Positions 6,923 to 15,448 of a stretch of DNA of 64,000 nucleotides are shown here, piece after piece. Under the pieces are notes generated by a model that did no database searches, was not told the DNA's origin, and saw only the letters and a program-made list of their open reading frames with translations. Both the position numbers and the translations under genes were made by a program. This DNA is from Sporomusa acidovorans. Lineage in GTDB: Bacteria > Bacillota > Negativicutes > Sporomusales > Sporomusaceae. The stretch is taken from the NCBI RefSeq assembly GCF_900101845.1, contig NZ_FNAM01000022.1, positions 30,129 through 94,128 of the forward strand. The letters are read 5' to 3'. Position 1 is the first letter of the stretch, and each line of letters begins with the position of its first letter.

Positions 6923-8962
6923 TTGAATAAAAAATTACTTGCCATTGCGGCAGTGGCCGGTATGATGCTGGCCGGAAGTTCTGCAATGGCAGAGGAAACG
7001 CCAACCTTCAACCTTGAAGAAATTGTGATTCAGGCGGAAGGAGTTGTCAAAAGCAATGCGGATACAACCGTTAATGTCAAGACTGTTAGTCCGGGCAAAG
7101 CGTCCACGATTCCCGAACTTTTACGCAGCTCTGCCGGTATTGATATTCAGCAGCGGGCTACTGCCGGCGACAACCAGGACGGCACGGTCAAGCTGCGGGG
7201 CTTTGACGCCAGACGTTATACGGTGCTCTTAAACGGCCGACAAATCAATTCCGCCGGGGTTATGGGCGGACAGTACATAGACTGGACTACCATTCCGCTT
7301 AATACAGTGGAGAAAATTCAAATTATCAAAGGGGGAAAATCAGCCGCCCACGGCAATACCCTTGGCGGTGTAATTAACATTATTACCCGTGACAAAGGGG
7401 TAAATGGCGGGGAAATTAATATTCTTTCAGGCAGCAACGGCCGGTATGACTATTTGTTTAACTATAGCGGTTCGGCCGGAAAGTTAAATTTCAATATTAT
7501 TGCCAATAAAACAGGCGCAGACGCGTATCTGCGCAACAATGACTATGACGCCAAGCAATACGGTCTGCGGCTGAGTTATGATATAACGAAAGATGATAAT
7601 ATTTTATTTGGCGTCAACCGTACGGAAACAAAACGGGGGTATATTATTGCCAATGTGCCGGGGGTGAATTACGATCCTAGCTATCCGGCCAGCGATGGCG
7701 AGAGCTTGTCGCCGTTTCCCTCTTTTAGTCCCTCCCGTTCCTATGCGCTTAATCCGGGTGCGTATTGGAAAAAGTACAATACCTATTATGATTTTGCCTA
7801 TAAGCATAAGACGGGCAACGGCTTTTGGCAGGTTGACTACTGGAAGAATGATGAGAAACGCCGGGAGGTCAATTATAATGCCGCAGGTACGGCGGTTGAC
7901 CTTGATCGTACCATTGTAAGCGACAAATCCGACAACATTGGTTTATCCGGTCAAATGACAGTCAATGGCCATACCATCGGGTATGGGGGCGAATATAAGC
8001 GGCTGCGTTACGGTTATGGATATTATGATATTCGCCCGGCAGGAGGAACCGATCAGATTTATCCGTCGCAAAAGATCAATTTGTGGGGAACCTATGTGGA
8101 TGATAACTGGAAATTAAATGACCGGTGGTCCGCTTATGCAGGCTTGCGGTATGATCATTTGTCAGCAGGCCGGGATGACTCCAGAGGCACGGAGATGCGT
8201 GATTATGATACCGGTTCCCTGTCGCCTAAGCTAAGTTTGTCTTTCCGCAATAATGCGAAAACCAATACTTTTATTTCGATAAACCGGTTGTGGCGCTCGC
8301 CGTCCATGGCGGAATACTACTGGTGGTCACAAAACTATAGTCAGGCCAAAAAAGCCGGTTCAATCAATCCCGGCTACCGGCAGCAGATTAAACCGGAGAA
8401 AGGATATAGCTATGAGACGGGAGTCGAACAAACAGTAAGTGATAAATACAGTACAAAAGTTACCCTGTATTATCAGGATATTGAGGACTATATTAACTTC
8501 CAGCATGAATTTCCGTTCTTTTGCTATAACATTGATAAAGCCAGGGTGTGGGGTGCCGAGTGGGAAAACGTCTTTAAACTGGACGATAAAAATAAGCTGA
8601 TCCTTAATTATACGAACGAGCATACGGCTAAAGAAGGAGCCACCCGTACTGACGCCGGCATGACCGATGCGCTGGACTACCGTCCGCTGCACAAAGCCTC
8701 TCTTGCCTATCAATATGACGCCAAGCCCTGGCAAGTACGCTACAGCGTGAATTTTACCGGTCAGCAGAAAGCCTTGTATAAAAATACGGTTCATACCATT
8801 GGCAGCTATACCATTCATAATTTGGCTGTAGTGAGAGAGCTTGACAAGACAAGAAGTATCAGTCTGTATGTAGATAACATTTTTGACAAACGGTATGTGG
8901 AGCAAATTGGTTATCCGATGCCCGGACGTGCGTACTATGTTAGTCTGACTCAAAAAATATAA
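6923..8962 (+). CDS. TonB-dependent outer-membrane receptor
   Basis: A 679-residue receptor: signal peptide (residues 1-24, ending SSAMA), a TonB-box-like segment (NLEEIVIQAEG), plug domain (about 45-165, with VKLRGFDARRYTVLLNGR and LGGVINIITRDKG) and a beta-barrel ending in the aromatic-rich YYVSLTQKI. I start at TTG 6923 because GAGAGGTG lies at the right distance and the protein then begins with a proper signal peptide; the in-frame ATG at 6842 falls inside the leader hairpin. It belongs to the same subfamily as the receptor at 40014 (shared GDNQD..VKLRGFD and RQINSAG-like motifs). It is followed at once by an ECF S component and a methyltransferase. The ligand is unknown. Confidence 0.92.
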   Translation: MNKKLLAIAAVAGMMLAGSSAMAEETPTFNLEEIVIQAEGVVKSNADTTVNVKTVSPGKASTIPELLRSSAGIDIQQRATAGDNQDGTVKLRGFDARRYTVLLNGRQINSAGVMGGQYIDWTTIPLNTVEKIQIIKGGKSAAHGNTLGGVINIITRDKGVNGGEINILSGSNGRYDYLFNYSGSAGKLNFNIIANKTGADAYLRNNDYDAKQYGLRLSYDITKDDNILFGVNRTETKRGYIIANVPGVNYDPSYPASDGESLSPFPSFSPSRSYALNPGAYWKKYNTYYDFAYKHKTGNGFWQVDYWKNDEKRREVNYNAAGTAVDLDRTIVSDKSDNIGLSGQMTVNGHTIGYGGEYKRLRYGYGYYDIRPAGGTDQIYPSQKINLWGTYVDDNWKLNDRWSAYAGLRYDHLSAGRDDSRGTEMRDYDTGSLSPKLSLSFRNNAKTNTFISINRLWRSPSMAEYYWWSQNYSQAKKAGSINPGYRQQIKPEKGYSYETGVEQTVSDKYSTKVTLYYQDIEDYINFQHEFPFFCYNIDKARVWGAEWENVFKLDDKNKLILNYTNEHTAKEGATRTDAGMTDALDYRPLHKASLAYQYDAKPWQVRYSVNFTGQQKALYKNTVHTIGSYTIHNLAVVRELDKTRSISLYVDNIFDKRYVEQIGYPMPGRAYYVSLTQKI

Positions 8963-8991
8963 CGGTGATGTTATAAGCGAGAAGGTGAATC

Positions 8992-9528
8992 ATGAACTCT
9001 ACGCGAAAATTAATTTATGGTGCTATGTTTATTGCATTAGGGGTGACATTGCCGCTTGCCTTTCACTTTTTCGGCGGTGCGGGGTCGGTGTTTCTGCCGA
9101 TGCATATCCCGGTGCTGATGGCAGGTATGATGATCGGCGTAAAAGGCGGCCTGGCTGTTGGTCTGCTGACGCCGGTTATTAGCAGTTTTGCTACCGGTAT
9201 GCCGCCGGTAATGCCATTTCTGCCGATTATTACAGCTGAATTAGGCGTATACGGCGCTGTGGCCGGATATTTGTACCGCCAGTGCAAGCTGCCGCTGCTA
9301 TGGTCACTAATCGGCGCCATGCTGGCAGGCCGTTTAGCCGCTATGCTGGTAGTGGCCGGTATGGTCACCGTATTGTCCGTTACACTTCAGCCTCTAACCT
9401 ATATGATTGCTGCCGTTTCTACCGGGTTGCCAGGAATTATTATCCAATTACTATTTGTTCCGCTGCTGGTAAAGAGGCTTGAAACAGCTTCCGGGACATG
9501 CAGGCAGGTGAATGTACATGGGGAATGA
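8992..9528 (+). CDS. ECF-type transporter substrate-binding (S) component, integral membrane
   Basis: A 178-residue, very hydrophobic protein with about five or six membrane helices and an N-terminal GAMFIALGVTLPLAFHFFGG segment typical of ECF S components, which bind a vitamin- or metal-like substrate and use a shared energising module. That module (EcfA/EcfT) is not in the window, so it must be supplied from elsewhere. It lies 29 bp after a TonB receptor and overlaps the methyltransferase gene, so receptor, inner-membrane uptake component and methyltransferase look like one pathway. Substrate not identifiable. Confidence 0.75.
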   Translation: MNSTRKLIYGAMFIALGVTLPLAFHFFGGAGSVFLPMHIPVLMAGMMIGVKGGLAVGLLTPVISSFATGMPPVMPFLPIITAELGVYGAVAGYLYRQCKLPLLWSLIGAMLAGRLAAMLVVAGMVTVLSVTLQPLTYMIAAVSTGLPGIIIQLLFVPLLVKRLETASGTCRQVNVHGE

Positions 9529-10111
9529 ATGCGAGTTTTTTGATAAAATTGCCAATGAGTGGGATAGTACGAGGACAGTTGATGCCTCAAAAATAACTGA
9601 GCTGGTAAAAATGGCCTGGTTAGAACCGGGATTTAACGTACTGGACGCCGGCAGCGGCACCGGTGTGCTCCTGCCGTTCATCAAAAAGGCCATTGGCTCC
9701 GCCGGAAAAATTACAGCCGTGGACTTCTCGGCCAATATGCTTGCCAAGGCGGAGGAAAAATACGGCGGGCTTGGCGGTATTACGTTTACTGTTGCCGATA
9801 TTATGGAGTTTGAACCGGAAACGGATCTCTTTGATGCGGTGCTGTGCTTTAATTTTTTCCCGCATATCAAAGATAAGCTTAAGTTTATGACCCGCATGCG
9901 GAGCCATCTGAAAGAGAAAGGCTTTCTGGTAATCATGCATGACATCTCCCGGCAGCATGTGAATGCCGTTCACCGGGACAGTGCGGCTGTCAAAAATGAC
10001 CGGCTGGCGTCAGCTGAAACTGTGGGTGGCTGGCTAATAACGGCAGGTTATCAGGTCACCAAAACGCTGGACGCCGCTGACCGTTATTTTATCAAAGCGA
10101 TCAAAAATTAG
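9518..10111 (+). CDS. Class I SAM-dependent methyltransferase
   Basis: A 197-residue cytoplasmic methyltransferase. Motif I is VLDAGSGTGVLLPFI (residues about 34-48), followed by the acidic post-I strand ITAVDFSANMLAKAEEK and a motif-IV-like strand FDAVLCFNFFPHI. ATG 9518 is preferred over 9512 because AGGTG is then 7 nt away. It overlaps the end of the S-component gene, which indicates translational coupling. A methyltransferase also precedes the TonB receptor at 56157, so receptor/methyltransferase pairing occurs twice in the window. The acceptor is unknown; modification of an imported metal ligand is only a guess. Confidence 0.85.
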   Translation: MGNECEFFDKIANEWDSTRTVDASKITELVKMAWLEPGFNVLDAGSGTGVLLPFIKKAIGSAGKITAVDFSANMLAKAEEKYGGLGGITFTVADIMEFEPETDLFDAVLCFNFFPHIKDKLKFMTRMRSHLKEKGFLVIMHDISRQHVNAVHRDSAAVKNDRLASAETVGGWLITAGYQVTKTLDAADRYFIKAIKN

Positions 10112-10130
10112 ACGCCAATAAGCAATAGTG

Positions 10131-10173
10131 TAAGATGAAAGCCGCGAATTTGCGTTTTTTAGCACGAAGCTAA
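10131..10173 (+). promoter_or_regulatory. First TGAA-type hairpin of the Rex-paralogue leader
   Basis: TAAGAT (10131-10136) is a possible -10 with only a weak -35 partner. The hairpin TTAGC/GCTAA (10159-10173) carries the loop ACGAA, the same variant seen in the exbB leader terminator. The run of T before it (10155-10160), after a short GC-rich palindrome, may also terminate the preceding methyltransferase transcript. Confidence 0.45.
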
Positions 10174-10219
10174 CGCTTACTGAATACTAAGTTTACAAAA
10201 GTGCATAGTTTATAAACGT

Positions 10220-10265
10220 AGGTATGAAGCCGACGGTATTTTTGCCGCGACTTCATACTTTTTTC
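10220..10265 (+). terminator. Leader terminator with ATGAA motif before Rex paralogue
   Basis: GTATGAAG (10222-10229) pairs perfectly with CTTCATAC (10251-10258); an inner hairpin (CGG..CCG) fills the loop and a T-run follows. The 5' arm can alternatively form GGT-ATGAA-GCC (10221-10231). It precedes the regulator gene by about 40 bp. Confidence 0.78.
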
Positions 10266-10302
10266 TTTCAAAGAAATTAACTTGAAGGGGATGACGATAA
10301 AC

Positions 10303-10962
10303 ATGATTAAGGCACGAAAAGAAGTATCCAAGCTCACGATTGAAAGAATGGCTGTATACTATAACACGTTGATGAAAATGAAGGAGGAGGAGGGCGTAGA
10401 GATTTGTGCTTCAACTCAATTGGGAGAGAATACAGGAATCGCTTCTTCAGTTATCCGCCGTGATTTGGCTTGCTTTGGCGGTTTTGGCAGAAAAGGGGTT
10501 GGCTATGATGTGGATTTTTTACTGTCTTGGATTCAGGAAATTCTTGGCTACAATACAGAGTGGAATGTGCTGCTGGTGGGGATTGATATTCCGGTGACGG
10601 GAATTGTCAGCTATTACAGTTTTTTGCCGCCAGGTTTTAAAATTACTGCGGTCATTGATCTGGATAAAAATAACCGCGGCTATACATTTCCCGCATATAA
10701 CCTTGCCATCCAGCCACTGGAAAACCTGAAAACTGTCATAAAAAAACAGGATATAGCAATCGGCTTTATTAACGTGCCGCCCAAACAAGCGCAAAAAGTG
10801 GTTACCATGATGGTTAAAGCCGGCATTAGGGGGATCGCTAATTTTTCGTCTGTTCCGGTGGCGGTACCGGAGCATGTTTTCCTCAGTCAGGTGAATGTGG
10901 CTTCCTGCCTGAGTCAGCTGTCTTATAGCCTGAGAACCGGCATTGCCGATGGCTATCTCTAA
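10303..10962 (+). CDS. Rex-family transcriptional regulator paralogue with degenerate NAD-binding loop
   Basis: A 219-residue protein with the Rex architecture. The N-terminal winged helix is well kept (KLTIERMAVYYNTLMKM, SSVIRRDLACFGGFGRKGVGYDV, residues about 10-75), so operator binding is expected. In the C-terminal Rossmann domain the usual GxGxxG loop of Rex is replaced by VGIDIPVTGIV (about residue 91), losing the glycine pattern that binds NAD(H), while the downstream strands (AVIDLDKN, IGFINVPPKQA, GIANFSSVPV) remain. It may therefore respond to something other than NADH/NAD. ATG 10303 is chosen with GGGGATGA upstream. It lies between two TonB-receptor units behind one of the attenuator leaders. 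Confidence 0.88.
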   Translation: MIKARKEVSKLTIERMAVYYNTLMKMKEEEGVEICASTQLGENTGIASSVIRRDLACFGGFGRKGVGYDVDFLLSWIQEILGYNTEWNVLLVGIDIPVTGIVSYYSFLPPGFKITAVIDLDKNNRGYTFPAYNLAIQPLENLKTVIKKQDIAIGFINVPPKQAQKVVTMMVKAGIRGIANFSSVPVAVPEHVFLSQVNVASCLSQLSYSLRTGIADGYL

Positions 10963-11013
10963 GGGCAGACAACATAAATTAAGGTCAGTTATGCAGCAAC
11001 TATTATATTTCTA

Positions 11014-11068
11014 TTGACAGAAAAAAACGGTACGTGTAAAATGTAACGTAGTTAGTAGCTGAAGCTAC
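11014..11068 (+). promoter_or_regulatory. Consensus promoter and first TGAA-loop hairpin of the receptor/chelatase operon
   Basis: TTGACA (11014-11019) and TAAAAT (11037-11042) have the ideal 17-bp spacer, the best promoter in the window. Thirteen bases on is the hairpin GTAGC/GCTAC with loop TGAA (11055-11068). This start would drive the TonB receptor, ABC importer and chelatase genes downstream. Confidence 0.75.
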
Positions 11069-11080
11069 AATTAGGTGAAC

Positions 11081-11103
11081 ACGGCAGCTTGCCGTCGATT
11101 TTT
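11081..11103 (+). terminator. First leader terminator of the receptor/chelatase operon
   Basis: ACGGCA (11081-11086) and TGCCGT (11090-11095) form a short perfect stem, followed by a run of T starting at 11099. It lies directly downstream of the first TGAA-loop hairpin. Confidence 0.55.
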
Positions 11104-11128
11104 TGCAAAATTAAATACGGGGTAACTC

Positions 11129-11179
11129 AGCCATGAAGGTTATTGTCTTATAACGAGACTGTAATTTCGTGGTTTTTTT
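11129..11179 (+). terminator. Second leader terminator with CC-ATGAA-GG motif
   Basis: CCATGAA (11131-11137) pairs with TTTCGTGG (11165-11172) in an outer stem around an inner GTCT/AGAC hairpin, and seven T follow. The 5' strand can alternatively fold as AGCC-ATGAA-GGTT. Its layout matches the elements at 4914-4966 and 37966-38016. Confidence 0.7.
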
Positions 11180-11260
11180 ATTGCCTTGCGGTTTTAAGGG
11201 TTAGCGGTACAATGAAAGACTGCGTTTAACCTATAAGATCAATAAGAGTTATCAAGCCGG

Positions 11261-11330
11261 TTAGCCATGAAGGTGAACAAATCTCGCAGAAGGTGAGATG
11301 TTCATTTGTTATGGCTATTCATATTTTTAG
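11261..11330 (+). promoter_or_regulatory. Third leader hairpin with AGCC-ATGAA-GG motif
   Basis: AGCCAT (11263-11268) pairs with ATGGCT (11311-11316); inside, GAAC..ATCTC pairs with GAGAT..GTTC. A short T-run follows at about 11325. The motif AGCC-ATGAA-GGT again occupies the 5' strand. The rest of 10963-11431 holds no gene that I can support. Confidence 0.5.
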
Positions 11331-11431
11331 AGGAGGGATGCCGTAAGGCTGCGTACCAATTTATACCTACGGTAATACGCACAAGTCATTATGGGGATAG
11401 AATTTATCCTAAAAGCAATGGAGGCAACATA

Positions 11432-13396
11432 ATGAACAAGAAATGTAAACAAAAAAGTACACTCTTAGCACTGATGGTGGGACTGACGCTGTCTTCGCTA
11501 AATTTTACTGCCGCGACAGCAGACGAGGACCCGACTTTTGACTTGGATCAGGTAGTCGTTACGGCTACTAAAACGGAGAAAAAGGTCAAGGAAGTACCGG
11601 TAGCCGTAGAGATTATTACCAGAGAAGAAATGGACAAGAAAAATATTAAGCGTGTAGACGATGCCCTGAAAAATATTACCGGTGTCTATGTTCAGCAAGG
11701 TAAAGGTATTATGGGCGGAGCGAGTACAGATAAAATTGTCATGCGGGGATTTGGCTCGCAAAAACAAGTGCTTGTTATGATTGACGGTCAACCGATTAAT
11801 GAAGGTTATAATGGCGGGGTTAGTTTAGCGAATATACCTACGGACAATATTGATAGAATTGAGGTAATTAAAGGCCCGGCATCGGCGTTGTATGGTTCTA
11901 ATGCGATGGGCGGTGTTATCAATATCATCACCCAAGATAAAGCCAAGCAAGAGACGATAATTCGCAGCGGTATCGGCGGCCAGGGAACAAATAGTCAATC
12001 TGTTTACACCAGTGGCAGTGCCGGTAATTTTGATTACTTCATTACAGCGCAAAGAACCTCTGCCGATGGATATGTAACCAATCCCGGCAACCCTGCGCAA
12101 GGCGACAATGGAATGAAGAGAGAACTGCTTGATGGTAAATTGGTCTATCATGTGGATGATCATAGCAAGATAAGCCTGTCCGGGGGGAGCAACAACTTTA
12201 AATATTTCTATAAGGGTATTACTGACCGTGGGGAGTCAAATGAAGATAGCTGGACATTAAGCTATGAAAATAAACTAAATAGCACTAGTTCTCTAAAACT
12301 AAGCTATGGCGAAAAAAAAGTAGATTATTGGTATGTGTCTAGCGGCAGTTATACCGCTAATCCTTCTAAAACCACCCAGGGAGAAGTCCAATATGATTTT
12401 AAGCTAAGGGACAAAGATTCGCTTACTGTTGGCTATTCATATCGAACAGAGCAGGCAAATTCTTTTGCCAAAGCTGCAAATATTGGAGGAAAAACCGAAA
12501 CTGACTCCTTCTATTTGCAGGATGAACACAAGGTAAATGATAGTACCATGCTTTATTTGGGTGGACGGTATGACAACTGGCGGTTCTATGACGGGTATAC
12601 CACTGTAAATAGTAAGGGGACTACTAATCAAATTCCGGAAAGCAAGGAAAACAGCTTTAATCCTAAAGTAGGGGTAGTTCATAAGGTTAATGACAAATTG
12701 ACACTGCGTTCTTCTATCGGTACGGCATTCCGGGCACCTAATGAGTACGAATTGGCTAAAGACTGGGTAAACGGCAGTACGATTTATAAATGCAATCCCG
12801 GTTTGCAACCTGAAAAAAGCACGAACTATGAGTTGGGCTTTGATTATCAGGCAGATAAAACACTGCTGGCTAAGATGAGTATTTTTCACAGTAACGTTAC
12901 GGACGCCATTGGTCTGAAATCAACGAAATCAGGGGCGACAACCGTAAAGCAATACATTAATTCGGATAAGGTAAGAATCAATGGCTTGGAGTTTGGCTTG
13001 ACTAAGCAGTTGAGCGATGCTTGGAGTAGTTTTGTTAATTATACATATACTGATGCGAAAATAGTAAAAAGTGCCATAGCGCCTGAAGATATAGGCGAAC
13101 AACTTGCCGACGTTCCCAAACATATGTTTAATATTGGCGTTAATTATTCGGCAGGCCGTTGGCAAGGCAGTCTAACCGGCAATTATCAAAGTAACTCCAA
13201 CGAGCCGGGTAAACAAGGACAAAAAGGGTATGGTACCAACGAATCCCATTTTATTGTAGATACGAAGGTATCGTATAAAATGACGAAAGATACTAGTATT
13301 TCCCTTAGCGTAGACAATCTGTTTGATAAAAAATACTATGTATATTACTTGGCCGCACCCCGGACAGCTTATCTGGAACTCACTCATAAATTTTAA
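11432..13396 (+). CDS. TonB-dependent outer-membrane receptor (siderophore/cobalamin-like)
   Basis: A 654-residue receptor with a signal peptide (residues 1-27), TonB box DQVVVTATKTEKK, a plug domain (about 45-165, ending SALYGSNAMGGVINIITQDK) and a 22-strand-type barrel ending in Phe (YLELTHKF). It resembles the receptor at 29425 more than the other three. ATG 11432 follows ATGGAGG at good distance; the reading frame extends upstream only through leader RNA. It heads a run of genes in the same direction: FecCD-type permease, ATPase, binding protein, then a three-subunit chelatase. The ligand is probably an iron-, cobalt- or tetrapyrrole-type chelate; the sequence does not say which. Confidence 0.93.
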   Translation: MNKKCKQKSTLLALMVGLTLSSLNFTAATADEDPTFDLDQVVVTATKTEKKVKEVPVAVEIITREEMDKKNIKRVDDALKNITGVYVQQGKGIMGGASTDKIVMRGFGSQKQVLVMIDGQPINEGYNGGVSLANIPTDNIDRIEVIKGPASALYGSNAMGGVINIITQDKAKQETIIRSGIGGQGTNSQSVYTSGSAGNFDYFITAQRTSADGYVTNPGNPAQGDNGMKRELLDGKLVYHVDDHSKISLSGGSNNFKYFYKGITDRGESNEDSWTLSYENKLNSTSSLKLSYGEKKVDYWYVSSGSYTANPSKTTQGEVQYDFKLRDKDSLTVGYSYRTEQANSFAKAANIGGKTETDSFYLQDEHKVNDSTMLYLGGRYDNWRFYDGYTTVNSKGTTNQIPESKENSFNPKVGVVHKVNDKLTLRSSIGTAFRAPNEYELAKDWVNGSTIYKCNPGLQPEKSTNYELGFDYQADKTLLAKMSIFHSNVTDAIGLKSTKSGATTVKQYINSDKVRINGLEFGLTKQLSDAWSSFVNYTYTDAKIVKSAIAPEDIGEQLADVPKHMFNIGVNYSAGRWQGSLTGNYQSNSNEPGKQGQKGYGTNESHFIVDTKVSYKMTKDTSISLSVDNLFDKKYYVYYLAAPRTAYLELTHKF

Positions 13397-13499
13397 GGAT
13401 TATCGTTAAACAGTTACATAAGTTTTGGCAATTAAGAGGTTGTTTTATTTTTGAGAATGTTTTCATTGATTTATAAGATACCAAGGAAGGTGAGGAATT

Positions 13500-14606
13500 T
13501 TGCCGGAAATCAGCAGCAGCATTTGTGCTCAGGACGGTGCAGCAAAACTCAAAGCGATCTATGTCAGGCAGACAGGAAAAAAATATGTCATTTTAGTATT
13601 CCTTGTTTTGCTGCTGACAACGCTGGCCTTGTTTTCTATTTCGATTGGCACAGCTTCGATCAGTGTCGGTGATGTAGTGAAGGCTATCAGCAATAAGGTG
13701 CTCCCTACGCAATACGAATATGCCAACAATCTGGCTGATACGATTGTTATGAAACTCAGGTTTCCGCGTGTTCTGTTGGCTGTTCTTACCGGGATCAGCC
13801 TGGCTGGTGCGGGCGCTGTTATGCAGGGCATTCTCCACAATCCGCTGGTCAGTCCTTATACGTTAGGGATGTCGGGGGCGGCGTCCTTAGGTGCAGCCAT
13901 TGCCATTGTGCTGGGGAAAGGCGTATTTGGCAGCATTTTTGACAGTATGGGCCCCTATTTTATTGCTTTTAATGCATTTATTTTCGGGTTTGTTACCATC
14001 TTTGTCATTATCGGCTTTGCCCGGATGAAGGGCGGTTCACCGGCTACCCTGGTACTGGCCGGGGTTGCTCTAGGCTATATTTTCTCTGCCGGGGTATCGG
14101 CTTTGAAGTATTTTTCCAATAATGACGCTTTAAAAGACCTTGTTGTCTGGCTGATGGGCGGTATGTGGGGCGCAACCTGGCAGTCGGTGGGGTTATTAGT
14201 GCCTATTGTAACTATCTGTATGCTGATTTTGCTAAGTTTTTCCTGGGACATGAATGCGCTTGCGGCCGGCGAAGCCGTGGCATCCAATCTGGGGGTGGAT
14301 ATCAAACGCCTGCAGTTTATCTGCCTCACGGTGGTGACGCTGGCCGCCTCCGCTACCGTGGCGTTTACCGGTATTATCGGCTTTATCGGCCTGATTGCGC
14401 CGCACATATCCCGGATGCTCATCGGCAGTGACAACCGTTTTTTAATTCCCTGCTCCTGTATCATGGGGGCGCTCATTTTGCTTTGTGCCGATACCGTGGG
14501 CCGAACGATCATTTCGCCTGTCGAGATTCCGGTCGGGATTGTGACCGGTTTGCTGGGCGGTCCCTATTTTCTCTATATGCTTTTAAAGAAAAAACAATTT
14601 AGTTGA
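13500..14606 (+). CDS. FecCD/BtuC-family ABC transporter permease
   Basis: A 368-residue inner-membrane permease with about ten helices. Family landmarks are the RFPRVLLAVLTGISLAGAGAVMQG segment (residues about 83-106), NPLVSPYTLGMSGAASLGAA, and the cytoplasmic coupling region GFIGLIAPHISRMLIGSDNR (about 296-315). Such permeases dimerise to import siderophores, haem or cobalamin. The start is TTG 13500 behind GGTGAGGAAT. The ATPase gene begins 26 bp after its stop and the binding protein follows, completing a canonical importer. Confidence 0.93.
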   Translation: MPEISSSICAQDGAAKLKAIYVRQTGKKYVILVFLVLLLTTLALFSISIGTASISVGDVVKAISNKVLPTQYEYANNLADTIVMKLRFPRVLLAVLTGISLAGAGAVMQGILHNPLVSPYTLGMSGAASLGAAIAIVLGKGVFGSIFDSMGPYFIAFNAFIFGFVTIFVIIGFARMKGGSPATLVLAGVALGYIFSAGVSALKYFSNNDALKDLVVWLMGGMWGATWQSVGLLVPIVTICMLILLSFSWDMNALAAGEAVASNLGVDIKRLQFICLTVVTLAASATVAFTGIIGFIGLIAPHISRMLIGSDNRFLIPCSCIMGALILLCADTVGRTIISPVEIPVGIVTGLLGGPYFLYMLLKKKQFS

Positions 14607-14632
14607 AAATCCGCAACATAAGGGTGGGAACC

Positions 14633-15400
14633 ATGAATATTGCCGTGCAGAATGTCTGCTTTTCTTATAACAGTCATCCTCTGTTACAGGACGTGAGCCT
14701 GAATGTACAGCAGGGTCAGGTTGTCAGTATCGTTGGGCCTAACGGCGCAGGCAAATCCACACTGTTAAAATGTATGGCCCGCTTATTGAAACCGCAAGCA
14801 GGTGCAGTGCATTTAGACGGCAGGGATATTGCCGGGAAAAATTCGCGTGAACTGGCAAAAGCGCTGGGGTATGTGCCGCAAAACACCGGCGATGTTTTCA
14901 CATTTACCGTTCTGGAAACCGTATTGATGGGCAGAAAACCGCATGTTGTCTGGGAAGTCGGCGATGAGGATTTCCGGGTGGTTACACAGGTTATGCATTT
15001 TTTAGGTATAGAAAATTTGGCCGAGCGGCCGCTTGATCAGCTAAGCGGCGGACAAAAGCAAAAAGTGTTTGTCGCCCGGGCATTGGCCCAGCAGCCGGCG
15101 ATATTTCTGTTTGACGAACCGACAAGCAACCTTGATGTCAGACATCAACTGGAGGTTTTTGCCACCATTAAGCAATTGGCGGCGAACGAAGGGCGGACGG
15201 TTATTGTGGTGGTTCATGATCTGAATCTGGCAGCCCGGTTTTCCGATACTATGGTGATGTTGAAACAAGGCTCAGTCTATGCGGCGGGAAAACCGGCTGA
15301 AGTAATTACGGAAGACAATATTCGGGACGTGTATCATGTTTCAGTTGCAGTTATGGAAACGAAATACGGCCGGTATGTTGTACCCATTGAGCCGCTATAA
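14633..15400 (+). CDS. FepC/BtuD-type ABC transporter ATPase
   Basis: A 255-residue nucleotide-binding subunit: Walker A GPNGAGKST (residues about 34-42), Q-loop in YVPQNTGDVFTFTV, signature LSGGQKQKV, Walker B IFLFDEPTS and the switch histidine in VVVHDLNL. It energises the permease encoded just upstream. ATG 14633 with AGGGTGGG upstream is preferred; the reading frame continues upstream into the permease stop but without a better ribosome-binding site. Confidence 0.94.
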   Translation: MNIAVQNVCFSYNSHPLLQDVSLNVQQGQVVSIVGPNGAGKSTLLKCMARLLKPQAGAVHLDGRDIAGKNSRELAKALGYVPQNTGDVFTFTVLETVLMGRKPHVVWEVGDEDFRVVTQVMHFLGIENLAERPLDQLSGGQKQKVFVARALAQQPAIFLFDEPTSNLDVRHQLEVFATIKQLAANEGRTVIVVVHDLNLAARFSDTMVMLKQGSVYAAGKPAEVITEDNIRDVYHVSVAVMETKYGRYVVPIEPL

Positions 15401-15448
15401 ACAGCGACAGCATAAAAACCCGCCGTTATTGAGGAAAGGAAGTAAAAA

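Noticed and set aside
10159..10231. Guanidine-II (mini-ykkC) type tandem hairpins
   Set aside because: One loop is ACGAA, close to the ACGR loops of that class, but the other copies are ATGAA or TGAA and the downstream genes do not fit guanidine export.
10963..11431. Cobalamin riboswitch upstream of a receptor/importer operon
   Set aside because: Expected because of the gene content, but I found no recognisable B12-box-like core in the leader; only the hairpin/terminator motifs are seen.
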